NCBI GenBank assembly: GCA_944385445.1
Contig: CALWXF010000012.1
Coordinates: 1-62,539, forward strand
Direction: 5' to 3'
Source of the DNA: an uncultured Oscillospiraceae bacterium
Lineage (GTDB): Bacteria > Bacillota > Clostridia > Oscillospirales > Oscillospiraceae
DNA length: 62,539 nt
Part shown: positions 41,666-49,312 of the stretch, one piece after another
Numbering within the stretch: the stretch's first letter is position 1
Layout: each line of letters begins with the position of its first letter
Program-made: the position numbers and the translations under genes
The notes under the pieces: generated by a model
Told to the model about the DNA's origin: nothing
Databases searched by the model: none
The model's input: the letters and a program-made list of their open reading frames with translations, nothing else

Positions 41666-41928
41666 GGCTTCTCTCCCCCTTCCATCAGCTTGCCCACAAT
41701 ATAGGAATAGTTCTCCCGTCGGTGTGGGAGAAGGCAGGCGCTGCAATCCTTTACACCTCCCGGGGTATAGGTGAAGTTCCCACCGCACTTCTCCCCCATG
41801 AGATACAGGGGACAGTAGCAAAACAGGCAGTTGAATTCCTCCGGGTTCTGGGTGGGATGGCAGGGAAAGAACTCACAGCTGGTATGCGAGAAAAACTCAT
41901 AGTTATGTCCAGGCTTATTATTACTCAT
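41662..41928 (-). CDS. cysteine-rich small domain protein (PF04071-like)
   Basis: 88 residues, with Cys in SCEFFPCHP, FNCLFCYCPLY, EKCGGNF and KDCSACLLPHRREN. The pattern matches the cysteine-rich small domain family, presumed metal-binding, sometimes found with cobalamin genes. Here it sits between the DUF2812 gene (4-bp overlap) and nnrD (4-bp overlap), so all are translated together. Function not known. Confidence 0.85.
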   Translation of the reverse strand: MSNNKPGHNYEFFSHTSCEFFPCHPTQNPEEFNCLFCYCPLYLMGEKCGGNFTYTPGGVKDCSACLLPHRRENYSYIVGKLMEGGEKP

Positions 41929-43262
41929 TGTAGTCCTCCAAATGTCTCGCCCACCAGCTGCATCTGGTCCTGGGTGGGCTCCCAGCCGAAGGAAATCTGC
42001 ACCAGGCAAGTGTCATAGCACAGCAGATAGGTCCTCAGACGGCCATGGTCAGTCTCTCGGTACACCTCCCGGGCCAGCCAGGGCGATGGGTCCACCTGCT
42101 CATGGTCTGCCCACAGAATCTCATCCCGGCACAGGTCGTAGAACAGCGGCACCTTCACCAACGTGACCGTATACATCACCGTGTCCATGTCCTCCTCCGG
42201 CCCGGTCTCTTCCTCCGTAATCTGCCACCCCTGATACTGTCCCAGGACCAAAGATTCCTCCCCGTCCCGGTGGACCCAGAATTCCTGGTCCCCCACATCT
42301 CCCCGCAGCCGCTCCACCGTCAGGGGCAGTCCATCGGGGTACTGTTTCCACCAGCTGTCGGAGGCCGTGGGGGAAAATCCGTTCCAGCGGGTGCATACCG
42401 CAGCCAGCACACTGATAAACGCCATGACCAGGAAGAAGGATACCGCTGCCGTGACCACCTCATTGAGACCCCGGCGCACCTTTCGCCTTCTCAGTAAGTC
42501 CCGCAGCAGCACCACAAGCCACATGCCCGCCACGAATGCAAGACCAGAGACCAGGAAGAACAGGTTGGCACGTCTCACCCACTGGTTCCCCATCAGAGGA
42601 AGGGCCATGGCAATCACCCAAAGGACAAGGTAGCCCCAGAGCACCAGGCGGCTGGCCCAACCCCAGGGGCGGGTATCCAACCACTCCCCCTGAGCCGCCC
42701 GCTTTCTGGCTCTGTTCCGCCACAGACGATACGCCCCCAGCTCCGTCCCCAGGGCAACCACAAACAGCACATCCACCAGGAAGTAATTCACTTCCCTGGA
42801 TAAAAATTGCAACGGCGCCTCCCACCAATACCAGAGCTGTACCAACAGGGCCGCCAACGCAAGGCCAAATCCCCCACGATATACCCCCAGCACACTCCGT
42901 TTCAGAGCCCGGTGCATCCCTTCCACATGGGCCACCGGATCGGTCTCCATGGGCAGCGGGTCCGTCTCCCAGTTATAAAACACCTGCATGGTGGGGGTAT
43001 CCACCGTCAGCTTCCACCCCGTGTGCTCCCCCAGATCTGCCAGGTTCTCCAGCTGTTGGCTGGGCTGAGGGTCGTACACATCCTGCTGAAGGTAGGACAC
43101 CCATACCTGGGCCGGGCGAGGCTCTGCCCGCCGGAAGGTCCACCAAATCCCCAAAACATGCTCCAGCACCCAGCCTTCCCGGGCCTTCTTCTCCAGATAC
43201 CGTTTCACCTCGGAGAAATCAAAAAAAGCTACATATTTCCAAGTGTGTTTCCTTGTCTTCAT
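41925..43262 (-). CDS. DUF2812 domain membrane protein
   Basis: 445 residues. The N terminus KYVAFFDFSEVKRYLEKKAREGWVLEH is the DUF2812 signature. The middle has six hydrophobic helices (about residues 130-300), and the C-terminal part is soluble. PadR-linked DUF2812 proteins are common in Firmicutes but of unknown function, possibly envelope-stress related. It overlaps padR by 4 bp and is therefore under PadR control. Confidence 0.82.
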   Translation of the reverse strand: MKTRKHTWKYVAFFDFSEVKRYLEKKAREGWVLEHVLGIWWTFRRAEPRPAQVWVSYLQQDVYDPQPSQQLENLADLGEHTGWKLTVDTPTMQVFYNWETDPLPMETDPVAHVEGMHRALKRSVLGVYRGGFGLALAALLVQLWYWWEAPLQFLSREVNYFLVDVLFVVALGTELGAYRLWRNRARKRAAQGEWLDTRPWGWASRLVLWGYLVLWVIAMALPLMGNQWVRRANLFFLVSGLAFVAGMWLVVLLRDLLRRRKVRRGLNEVVTAAVSFFLVMAFISVLAAVCTRWNGFSPTASDSWWKQYPDGLPLTVERLRGDVGDQEFWVHRDGEESLVLGQYQGWQITEEETGPEEDMDTVMYTVTLVKVPLFYDLCRDEILWADHEQVDPSPWLAREVYRETDHGRLRTYLLCYDTCLVQISFGWEPTQDQMQLVGETFGGLQ

Positions 43263-43582
43263 GCCTGCCCCTCCTTTCCCATCAGGCGCAGATAGTCCTG
43301 CGCTTGGGCGCTGATGCGCTGAAACTCCTGCTCCAACATCTCCTGCCCCTTGGGGGTGATGAGATAGCTGCGCCGCCTCCCCTCCACCCGGGTCTCCACA
43401 ATGCATTCCGCCTCCAAAAATTGCTCCAACAGATTGTACAGCGTCCCGGACCCCACATGGACCCGCCCCTGGGTCATGGCGGGCACCTGATCCAAAATGT
43501 CGATGCCGCACCGCTCTTCCCTCAGGCACAGCAGCACATAGAACATCTGCTCGGACAGGGTCTGAAACTTGGCCCGTGCCAT
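43259..43582 (-). CDS. PadR family transcriptional regulator
   Basis: 107-residue winged-helix regulator: LSEQMFYVLLCLREERCGIDI, GSGTLYNLLEQFLEAECIVE and the wing RVEGRRRSYLITPKGQEML, followed by a short dimerisation helix. It represses itself by analogy with other PadR genes; two identical 15-bp palindromes in its promoter region support this. Heads the padR-DUF2812-Cys-rich-nnrD run. Confidence 0.93.
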   Translation of the reverse strand: MARAKFQTLSEQMFYVLLCLREERCGIDILDQVPAMTQGRVHVGSGTLYNLLEQFLEAECIVETRVEGRRRSYLITPKGQEMLEQEFQRISAQAQDYLRLMGKEGQA

Positions 43583-43597
43583 CCTCTCACCTCCTTA

Positions 43598-43612
43598 TCT
43601 CGAACATCGAGA
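43598..43612. promoter_or_regulatory. PadR operator 2 (downstream)
   Basis: TCTCGAACATCGAGA: arms TCTCGA/TCGAGA with a 3-bp centre. It lies just ahead of the padR ribosome site, inside the start of the transcript, 34 bp from operator 1, of which it is the exact reverse complement. Confidence 0.75.
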
Positions 43613-43624
43613 TTCCTCACCTTC

Positions 43625-43653
43625 ATTGTATTCTCGATGTTCGAGATTGTCAA
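43625..43653 (-). promoter_or_regulatory. padR promoter with operator 1 filling the spacer
   Basis: Minus strand: TTGACA (43648-43653), 17-bp spacer, TACAAT (43625-43630). The spacer contains the palindrome TCTCGATGTTCGAGA (43632-43646), leaving one base on each side. A protein bound there would block RNA polymerase directly. Confidence 0.85.
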
Positions 43654-43665
43654 GAAAAATTCCTC

Positions 43666-43694
43666 TTGACAGCAAACCGTACTACTCATATAAT
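43666..43694 (+). promoter_or_regulatory. consensus promoter of the GntR-ABC operon
   Basis: TTGACA (43666-43671), 17 bp, TATAAT (43689-43694): perfect consensus. It is divergent from padR; the two -35 boxes are 12 bp apart, so the two repressors may affect each other. Confidence 0.92.
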
Positions 43695-43703
43695 ACAGTT
43701 AGA

Positions 43704-43729
43704 AAGTGTACTACACTATTAATACACTT
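43704..43729. promoter_or_regulatory. YtrA-type operator
   Basis: AAGTGTA (43704-43710) and TACACTT (43723-43729) form an inverted repeat with a 12-bp gap. An extra TACACT at 43712 makes a compact AGTGTA-C-TACACT palindrome. YtrA of B. subtilis binds AGTGTA-N13-TACACT. Located just downstream of the -10, ideal for repression. Confidence 0.75.
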
Positions 43730-43748
43730 AGGAAGGAAGTGATACACC

Positions 43749-44132
43749 ATGGTGCGCTTTGATGACCTGCGCCTCCGGGATGGGACCCCCATCTACCTAC
43801 AGATCATGGAGCATCTGAAGGCGGGCATTGCCGCCGGAGCGGTTCAGGATGGGGACGAGCTGCCCTCCCGGCGCACCCTCTCCGCCCTGCTGGGGGTCAA
43901 CCCCAACACCATTCAGAAGGCCTTTCGGCTGCTGGAGGAGGAGGGGCTCATCTCTTCCCGAACGGGAAGCAAGAGCTGTGTGTGTCTCTCTGACCAACAG
44001 ACCCAGGCCATGCAGCAGCAGCTGCCCAGCACCCAGACCTTAGAGTATATTGAAAAAATGCGGGCCATGGGCCTCACCCGCAGCCAGACCGTCGCCCTCA
44101 TTGAGACCCTGTGGAAGGAGGATGCCCCATGA
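43749..44132 (+). CDS. GntR family regulator, YtrA subfamily
   Basis: 127 residues: an N-terminal winged helix (GTPIYLQIMEHLKAGIAAGAV, GDELPSRRTLSALLGVNPNTIQKAFRLLEEEGLI) and a short C-terminal dimerisation helix, the size of YtrA members. These repress ABC operons and respond to cell-wall antibiotics in Bacillus. It heads four ABC-related genes linked by overlaps. The AGTGTA-type operator ahead of it fits autorepression. Confidence 0.92.
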   Translation: MVRFDDLRLRDGTPIYLQIMEHLKAGIAAGAVQDGDELPSRRTLSALLGVNPNTIQKAFRLLEEEGLISSRTGSKSCVCLSDQQTQAMQQQLPSTQTLEYIEKMRAMGLTRSQTVALIETLWKEDAP

Positions 44133-44851
44133 GAAAAACTTGTTCCCTTCTCTATCTCACCGTTGCCGCCTCATTTGGCCGGGTGTTGATCATTCTGGCG
44201 GGAATGGCCGTGGTCCAGCTGGGGGTGGCTGCGGCGATGCCCCGATTTCTGCCCCAAATCTACGGCGCACCCTATGTGTTTTCCCACTGGGCGTTCCGCC
44301 TCCCTGCTGCGGCAGCCTTGATCCTGGTGATGTACACCTTGATGCGCTCCCACGGCAGCCGCCCAGCACAGACAGGTTACACCATGCTGCGCCTTCCCGT
44401 TGCTCCTGGCCAAGTGTTCCTCAGCTACTTGGTATACGCCGTGGCCGTCTTGTTGTTATGCTGGTTTGCCCAGCTGGCGGTAGTGGTGGCAGCCGCCCGA
44501 CTGCTGGCCGCCCTATACCCCGCTTTTGACTGGGGAGAACAGCTGCTCTTCCTCACCAGTGTTCAGAGTGGCTATGTTCACGCCCTGCTCCCTCTGCTGG
44601 ATGGGTGGAGCTGGGCCAACACCACCATTATCTATGTGGGTCTCGGGTTCATCACTGCGGTGGGTATGGTGCGGAGCTGGCAGGGCAAGCTGCTGGTATG
44701 GCCTTTTCTCTTTCCCTTGGCCCTATCCATTACTCCTCTGGAGCTGAGAAGTCATTCCTGGTCCACCGTGATGGCAGCGCTGCTCGTTGTGGGCTGCTGT
44801 GTGGAAGGAGGCCTTCTGGTTTCGAATCTGCGGAAAGGGGTGGGAGAATGA
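44129..44851 (+). CDS. ABC transporter membrane protein (YtrC/D-like)
   Basis: 240 residues with about six hydrophobic helices (e.g. RVLIILAGMAVVQLGVAAAM, LPAAAALILVMYTLM, LVYAVAVLLLCWFAQLAVVV). The ATG overlaps the gntR stop by 4 bp. No specific family signature is recognised; its place in a YtrA-type operon marks it as a permease subunit. Confidence 0.72.
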   Translation: MRKTCSLLYLTVAASFGRVLIILAGMAVVQLGVAAAMPRFLPQIYGAPYVFSHWAFRLPAAAALILVMYTLMRSHGSRPAQTGYTMLRLPVAPGQVFLSYLVYAVAVLLLCWFAQLAVVVAAARLLAALYPAFDWGEQLLFLTSVQSGYVHALLPLLDGWSWANTTIIYVGLGFITAVGMVRSWQGKLLVWPFLFPLALSITPLELRSHSWSTVMAALLVVGCCVEGGLLVSNLRKGVGE

Positions 44852-45321
44852 AATGGAATCGCTATCTCCCTGTGGAGGCCAATCCCACCGCCCTTCGCCG
44901 GGGCTTTGTGGCTCTAACTGCATTCTCTCTGGTGTGCAGCCTGTCCTTTTTCAACGCTTACGCCCGCGCCCTTCCAGGCATCGAGCAGATCGCCGCCTCG
45001 TTCCCCGATGTCCAAATGCCCCCCTTCTCCCTGCTGCTGGGGCCCAGCCTCTACGGCTTCTGGGTCTCCGCCCTGGCCATGGCGCCCCTGGCCGGGTACT
45101 TCTGGGCTCTGCACACCCGTCTGAGCCACAGCGTCTATCTCATGCGGCGGCTCCCAAACCGCTGGGAGCTGGCCCGCCGCTGCCTCACCGTCCCTGTGTT
45201 GGCGGCGCTGTTCTTCCTGGGACTGTCCCTGGCGCTGTGGCTGCTGGACTTCGCCATCTACTGGAATGTTACCCCGGACCGTTTTCTCCCCTCCTCCCTC
45301 TGGGAGGCCTTGTGGAGCTAA
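44848..45321 (+). CDS. small ABC-associated membrane protein
   Basis: 157 residues. Helices at about residues 20-37 (FVALTAFSLVCSLSFFNAYA), 57-85 and 112-135. The segment HSVYLMRRLPNRWELARRCL looks like the cytosolic coupling region of ABC-2-type permeases, where PLPR-like motifs occur. Starts with a 4-bp overlap to the previous permease. Probably the second membrane subunit. Confidence 0.68.
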   Translation: MKWNRYLPVEANPTALRRGFVALTAFSLVCSLSFFNAYARALPGIEQIAASFPDVQMPPFSLLLGPSLYGFWVSALAMAPLAGYFWALHTRLSHSVYLMRRLPNRWELARRCLTVPVLAALFFLGLSLALWLLDFAIYWNVTPDRFLPSSLWEALWS

Positions 45322-45334
45322 GGAGGTTATCGTC

Positions 45335-46090
45335 ATGCTGCAACTGAACCATGTGAGTAAGACCTATCATCTGACCACCCACGCCCTGCACCAGGTCAGC
45401 CTCTCCGTTGCCCCCGGTGAGATTGTAGGGCTGTTGGGAGAAAACGGAGCGGGAAAGACCACCCTGCTCAAGTGTATTCTGGGCCTGTTGTCCTATCAGG
45501 GCTCCATCACCCTGGATGGGGTACCCATTGGCCGGGACAACATCGCCCGTCTCAGCTTTGCCACCTGTGAGCACTCCTTTTTCCCCACTCTCACCCCCCA
45601 GGAACACCGGGTCTTCTACCGGGAGCACTTCCCCACCTGGCGGGATCAGAGGTTTGAGGCCCTCATGGACTTCTTCCGCCTGCCGGGCAACCGTCCTCTG
45701 CGTGCCATGTCGGTGGGCCAGCAAAACCAGGTGGAGGTGATTTTGGCCCTTTGCCAGGGGGCAGACTACATTCTCATGGATGAGCCCTTTGCCGGAAATG
45801 ATGTGTTCAACCGAGAGGACTTTTACAAGGTGCTGTTGGGGATTCTGGAGCCCACCGAGACGGTCATTCTCTCCACCCACCTGCTAACCGAAATCAACCA
45901 CTTTGTCAGCCGGGCGGTGCTGCTGTGGGATGGGCAGATCGTGGGAGACGTATCCACCGCCGACCTGGACGAACAGGGTCTAACCGTTCTGGACTATGTG
46001 AAAGAGAAGTACCACTATCAGCCCGACCGGGTGAGCAGCGCTCTTTCCCAGCTCAGCGGAGAGGAGGATGACCTATGCGGAAATCGTTAG
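45335..46090 (+). CDS. ABC transporter ATP-binding protein
   Basis: 251 residues. Walker A is GENGAGKTT near residue 39; Walker B is YILMDEPFAGND; the switch His is in ILSTHLLTE. The signature segment reads MSVGQQNQVEVILAL, so LSGGQ is altered to MSVGQ, typical of YtrB/YhcG-type ATPases. AGGAGG precedes ATG 45335. Works with the two upstream membrane proteins. Confidence 0.9.
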   Translation: MLQLNHVSKTYHLTTHALHQVSLSVAPGEIVGLLGENGAGKTTLLKCILGLLSYQGSITLDGVPIGRDNIARLSFATCEHSFFPTLTPQEHRVFYREHFPTWRDQRFEALMDFFRLPGNRPLRAMSVGQQNQVEVILALCQGADYILMDEPFAGNDVFNREDFYKVLLGILEPTETVILSTHLLTEINHFVSRAVLLWDGQIVGDVSTADLDEQGLTVLDYVKEKYHYQPDRVSSALSQLSGEEDDLCGNR

Positions 46091-47415
46091 CGGCTTTTGG
46101 CCTGGTATTTGCCCTGTTGGCTGGGTTCTTCGGCTACACGGTAGTGGAGGCCCTGGACGCCCAGGATGCTGTGTCCTTTACCGTGGAGCGGCAGCTGGGG
46201 GACCCCGCTGCCGCCCAGGGATTCCAGCTAAACATTCCGACCTTTCAAAACTATAACATGGCCTGGGACACCACGCTAACCTTGGGTTCTACCCCCACAT
46301 GGAGCACAGACTATCGCTATGACCCCGGAAATATCAGCTGGTATACGCCTCAAGATAGTTCTCCTATGCTGTCCGTTGCAGTGGGAGACACCTCCATGTT
46401 CTATATTTCCGGTGACGATTGGTCCACCGACGTCATCGGCCAGGCCTATCGTGAGATCATTGAAGACGTGTCCAGCCGGGCCCCTTCCAAGGGAAGCTAC
46501 TCTGAAACCGTAGTATTGAGCGACTACCTGGAATATTATCCGGTGATTTTGTCCGACATTCCTCTGCCCGACTCTTACAGCTCCGGCTGGGAGGCCTGGG
46601 ATTTGACAGAAGCCTTCCACATCCCTGTGGGCCAAGGAGATACCATACAAGTGGATTTAGAGCTAGACCGGGATTACGTTATCTCCTCCATTTACCTCTC
46701 CACGCCTCAGGCTCCCTCTCTATTCAGCGAAGCGATCCTATCCAACGGCTATTATTATGTGCTTTTTAACCCTGAACAACTGGATGGCACTCCAGTAGCG
46801 GGGGCCTCTCCCTGTGGGCTGTACCGCATCCCCGCCTCTGGCGGGCAGGCTTTGGCCGTTCAAAACTGCACTCTGTGCTACCAAACCAGCGGCCTGCCCC
46901 AACGCCTGGCTGTGGCAGACGGCGGATACCACCTTCTTCTCCTGGAAAACCTGGCGGAAAACAATTACAAGCTTCTTTCCCTGGACACCCTCAGCTATCA
47001 GCCCGTGCAGGAGATCCCCGTCCAACCCCCAGATGAAAACCATACCTTTATCATCCAAGATTCGTATCTGGGTGTCCTGTCCTTATCCGACGACTATCCC
47101 GTCCCGCTGGTGCAATCTCTGGAACTGTGGGCCAGAAATGACATTGGCCTGTATGTACCTGTGTTAAACTGCGACCTGACCCAGGCTCAACTTCCCCTGG
47201 GCAGATCGTTCAAAACCTACTACGATGGAGAGCGCCTGGTGATGGCCTCCTACATTCAGACCTCTCCCACAGGCTATATGGTCACTCCATCTGTGTCGGT
47301 GGCAGTATGTAACTCGGACGGCCTGGCGTATTCTGCCTGTTTTATCCACAGCCAGAGCATCACTGGCTCTGTTCTGGTCCCGGATGATCGCCTCACTCTG
47401 ACTCCGGTGTCCTGA
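46075..47415 (+). CDS. exported or membrane-anchored protein of unknown function
   Basis: 446 residues beginning MRKSLAAFGLVFALLAGFFGYTVVEA, a signal or anchor helix; the rest is soluble and rich in beta-strand-type sequence with periodic Tyr/Leu/Pro. Later repeats of the form YRIPASGGQALAVQNCTLC and YKLLSLDTLSYQPVQEI suggest beta-propeller-like blades, but I cannot name a family. Overlaps the ATPase gene by 16 bp. In the B. subtilis operon this position is held by YtrE/YtrF, which it does not resemble. Confidence 0.7.
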   Translation: MRKSLAAFGLVFALLAGFFGYTVVEALDAQDAVSFTVERQLGDPAAAQGFQLNIPTFQNYNMAWDTTLTLGSTPTWSTDYRYDPGNISWYTPQDSSPMLSVAVGDTSMFYISGDDWSTDVIGQAYREIIEDVSSRAPSKGSYSETVVLSDYLEYYPVILSDIPLPDSYSSGWEAWDLTEAFHIPVGQGDTIQVDLELDRDYVISSIYLSTPQAPSLFSEAILSNGYYYVLFNPEQLDGTPVAGASPCGLYRIPASGGQALAVQNCTLCYQTSGLPQRLAVADGGYHLLLLENLAENNYKLLSLDTLSYQPVQEIPVQPPDENHTFIIQDSYLGVLSLSDDYPVPLVQSLELWARNDIGLYVPVLNCDLTQAQLPLGRSFKTYYDGERLVMASYIQTSPTGYMVTPSVSVAVCNSDGLAYSACFIHSQSITGSVLVPDDRLTLTPVS

Positions 47416-47452
47416 AAAAATTTTTCTACACCGCTGTTTTTCTTCGGCAGGA

Positions 47453-47463
47453 CGTGGTATAAT
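47453..47463 (+). promoter_or_regulatory. extended -10 promoter of desulfoferrodoxin gene
   Basis: CGTGGTATAAT contains TG-n-TATAAT, an extended -10 (TATAAT 47458-47463); the -35 is weak. It lies 55 bp upstream of the start. Confidence 0.5.
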
Positions 47464-47517
47464 AACAGCAGTACCTAAACCACTGAATATAACCGAATCG
47501 GAACAGGAGGGTTTCCC

Positions 47518-47895
47518 ATGAACACTCGATTTCTGCGCTGCAAGCACTGCGGCAACATTGTGGGCGTCATCCACGACGCTGGTGTCCCCATTTTCTGCTG
47601 CGGACAGCCTATGGAAGAGCTGGTCCCCAACACCGTAGAGGCCAGCGGTGAGAAGCATGTCCCCGTAACCACGGTGGAAAACGGCATTCTCACCGTCCAG
47701 GTGGGTTCTGTGGAGCATCCCATGGTCCCTGAGCACTTCATCATGTGGGTCTATGTGAAAACCGAGAACGGCGGCCACCGCATCCAGCTTAAGCCCGGCG
47801 ACGCCCCCCGCGCTGTGTTCCATCTGGGTGACGAAAAGCCTGTGGCTGTGTACGCCTACTGCAACCTCCACGGCCTGTGGATGACCGAACTGTAA
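47518..47895 (+). CDS. dfx: desulfoferrodoxin (superoxide reductase)
   Basis: 125 residues, two iron sites. The N-terminal desulforedoxin centre has Cys8, Cys11, Cys27 and Cys28 (CKHCG...FCCGQ). The catalytic Fe(His)4Cys centre is formed by GEKHVPV, EHPMVPEHFI and CNLHGLW. It reduces superoxide to peroxide using rubredoxin-type donors, protecting an anaerobe from air. Own promoter and terminator. AGGAGGG before the ATG. Confidence 0.96.
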   Translation: MNTRFLRCKHCGNIVGVIHDAGVPIFCCGQPMEELVPNTVEASGEKHVPVTTVENGILTVQVGSVEHPMVPEHFIMWVYVKTENGGHRIQLKPGDAPRAVFHLGDEKPVAVYAYCNLHGLWMTEL

Positions 47896-47916
47896 CAGAT
47901 ACTCTCCCCCTTAGAT

Positions 47917-47960
47917 AAAAGGAGTGCGGACTGGTTGATTTCCCAGTCCGCACTCCTTTT
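47917..47960. terminator. bidirectional terminator, dfx and cyuA-like genes
   Basis: AAAAGGAGTGCGGACTGG pairs perfectly with CCAGTCCGCACTCCTTTT around 8 nt, with T tails on both strands, between convergent genes. Confidence 0.93.
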
Positions 47961-47962
47961 TA

Positions 47963-49237
47963 TTATTGTCCCGTCATAATGCGCAGGATTTCCCGGTCGG
48001 TCTCCCGCATGCCCAAGCGGCCCAGGCGGGCCACCATGTTCAGGGTATTCTCCACTCCTTTTTTCACAATGCCGTCCCCATCGTAAAATTCATGTCCGGC
48101 CTTGTACATCTCGTAGCCCATCAGGCCCGCCTCCAGAGCCAGAGAGATTTTGGCCGCACAGGAGGCCTTGGCCCCATCGCACACCATGCCGGACACCACA
48201 GCCAAGGAATTGACCAGAGTGTGTGCCACCCCGTCCAGACCCATACCGTCCAGGTAGGCAATGGCAGCGGCAGCGGCACAGGCCGCATTCACCGCCCCGC
48301 AAAAGGCGGACAGACGGCCCAGGTTGGTCTTTTGGTGGACGGTGAGCAGATTGGACACCACCATAGCCCGGTACATCCGCTCCTCCCCGATGCCCTTTAT
48401 GGCTGCATACTCCATCACAGGCAAGGAGGCGGTGAGGCCTTGGTTTCCACTGCCCGATACAATGACCACCGGCAGCTCGCAGCCGCTCATGCGGGCATCA
48501 GACCCGGCCGCCGCCCGGGCTCTCAGTCGGGCTTTCCAGTCGTTTCCCGCCTGGGCCATCAGCTCCTTCCCGATCATGGCCCCGTAACTGCCCTCCAGCC
48601 CCTCCTGGGAGATGGCCCAGTTCAGCTGGGCCTGCTGCTGGATGGGCTGGATGATGTCCTCCAGGTCCACGCTGTCAGCGAAGTCCAAAATGCCCTCCAC
48701 CGTGAGCAGCTGCTGCAAGGGGTTTTCCTGCATGGCCTGGGGCACTTCCCGCTCTTGCAGTACCTGGCCGTTGCGGCTGACATGAACCAGGTTGGTGTGC
48801 TGGTCCACCATCCGCACCCGGGCCACATCCTCTCCCGCTCGGACCTCCACCAGGATGTCAAAGGGGTGGGTGGTGTCCAGAGGCATGATCTTCACCCGTT
48901 CCTGGGCCAGATACTCCTCCACCGCCTCCATATCCCGGTCAGTCACATGGGAAATGCACTCCAGCTGGGCCTGGGCCCGGGCGGCCACGGTCCCCACCGC
49001 TGCCGCCACCTCCAAGCCACGCCGGCCCCCTGTGTTGGGCACCACCACACTCTTGACGTTTTTGATGATGTTGCCGCTGACATGGAGTGTCACCTGCTGG
49101 GGCAGCTGCCCCAGGGTCTGGCGGGCCACTGCACAGGCATAGGCCACTGCAATGGGCTCGGTACACCCCATGGCGGGCTTTAACTCCTCTCGGAGAATTT
49201 GCACATACGCTTGATATCTCTCATCGGTCCGTCGCAT
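47963..49237 (-). CDS. L-cysteine desulfidase-like protein (UPF0597/CyuA)
   Basis: 424 residues of the serine dehydratase-alpha-like UPF0597 family, which includes archaeal cysteine desulfidase and E. coli CyuA (YhaM). Conserved cysteines that may hold an Fe-S cluster are in KPAMGCTEPIA near residue 25, SAFCGAVNAAC and MVCDGAKASC. Expected reaction: L-cysteine to pyruvate, ammonia and sulfide. Monocistronic; no cyuR-like regulator adjacent. Confidence 0.9.
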   Translation of the reverse strand: MRRTDERYQAYVQILREELKPAMGCTEPIAVAYACAVARQTLGQLPQQVTLHVSGNIIKNVKSVVVPNTGGRRGLEVAAAVGTVAARAQAQLECISHVTDRDMEAVEEYLAQERVKIMPLDTTHPFDILVEVRAGEDVARVRMVDQHTNLVHVSRNGQVLQEREVPQAMQENPLQQLLTVEGILDFADSVDLEDIIQPIQQQAQLNWAISQEGLEGSYGAMIGKELMAQAGNDWKARLRARAAAGSDARMSGCELPVVIVSGSGNQGLTASLPVMEYAAIKGIGEERMYRAMVVSNLLTVHQKTNLGRLSAFCGAVNAACAAAAAIAYLDGMGLDGVAHTLVNSLAVVSGMVCDGAKASCAAKISLALEAGLMGYEMYKAGHEFYDGDGIVKKGVENTLNMVARLGRLGMRETDREILRIMTGQ

Positions 49238-49312
49238 GGAGCTTTCTCTCCTTATCTGATGTTTTCCCTATTTTACCACAGGACTCGCTCCACAGGAAGA
49301 GGTTTTTCCCGG

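Noticed and set aside
41666-41821. N-terminal extension of NnrD, possibly an NnrE domain
   Set aside because: It is the cysteine-rich gene read in another frame; no epimerase motif.
43263-43529. N-terminal extension of the DUF2812 protein
   Set aside because: It is padR read out of frame; DUF2812 homology begins at ATG 43262.
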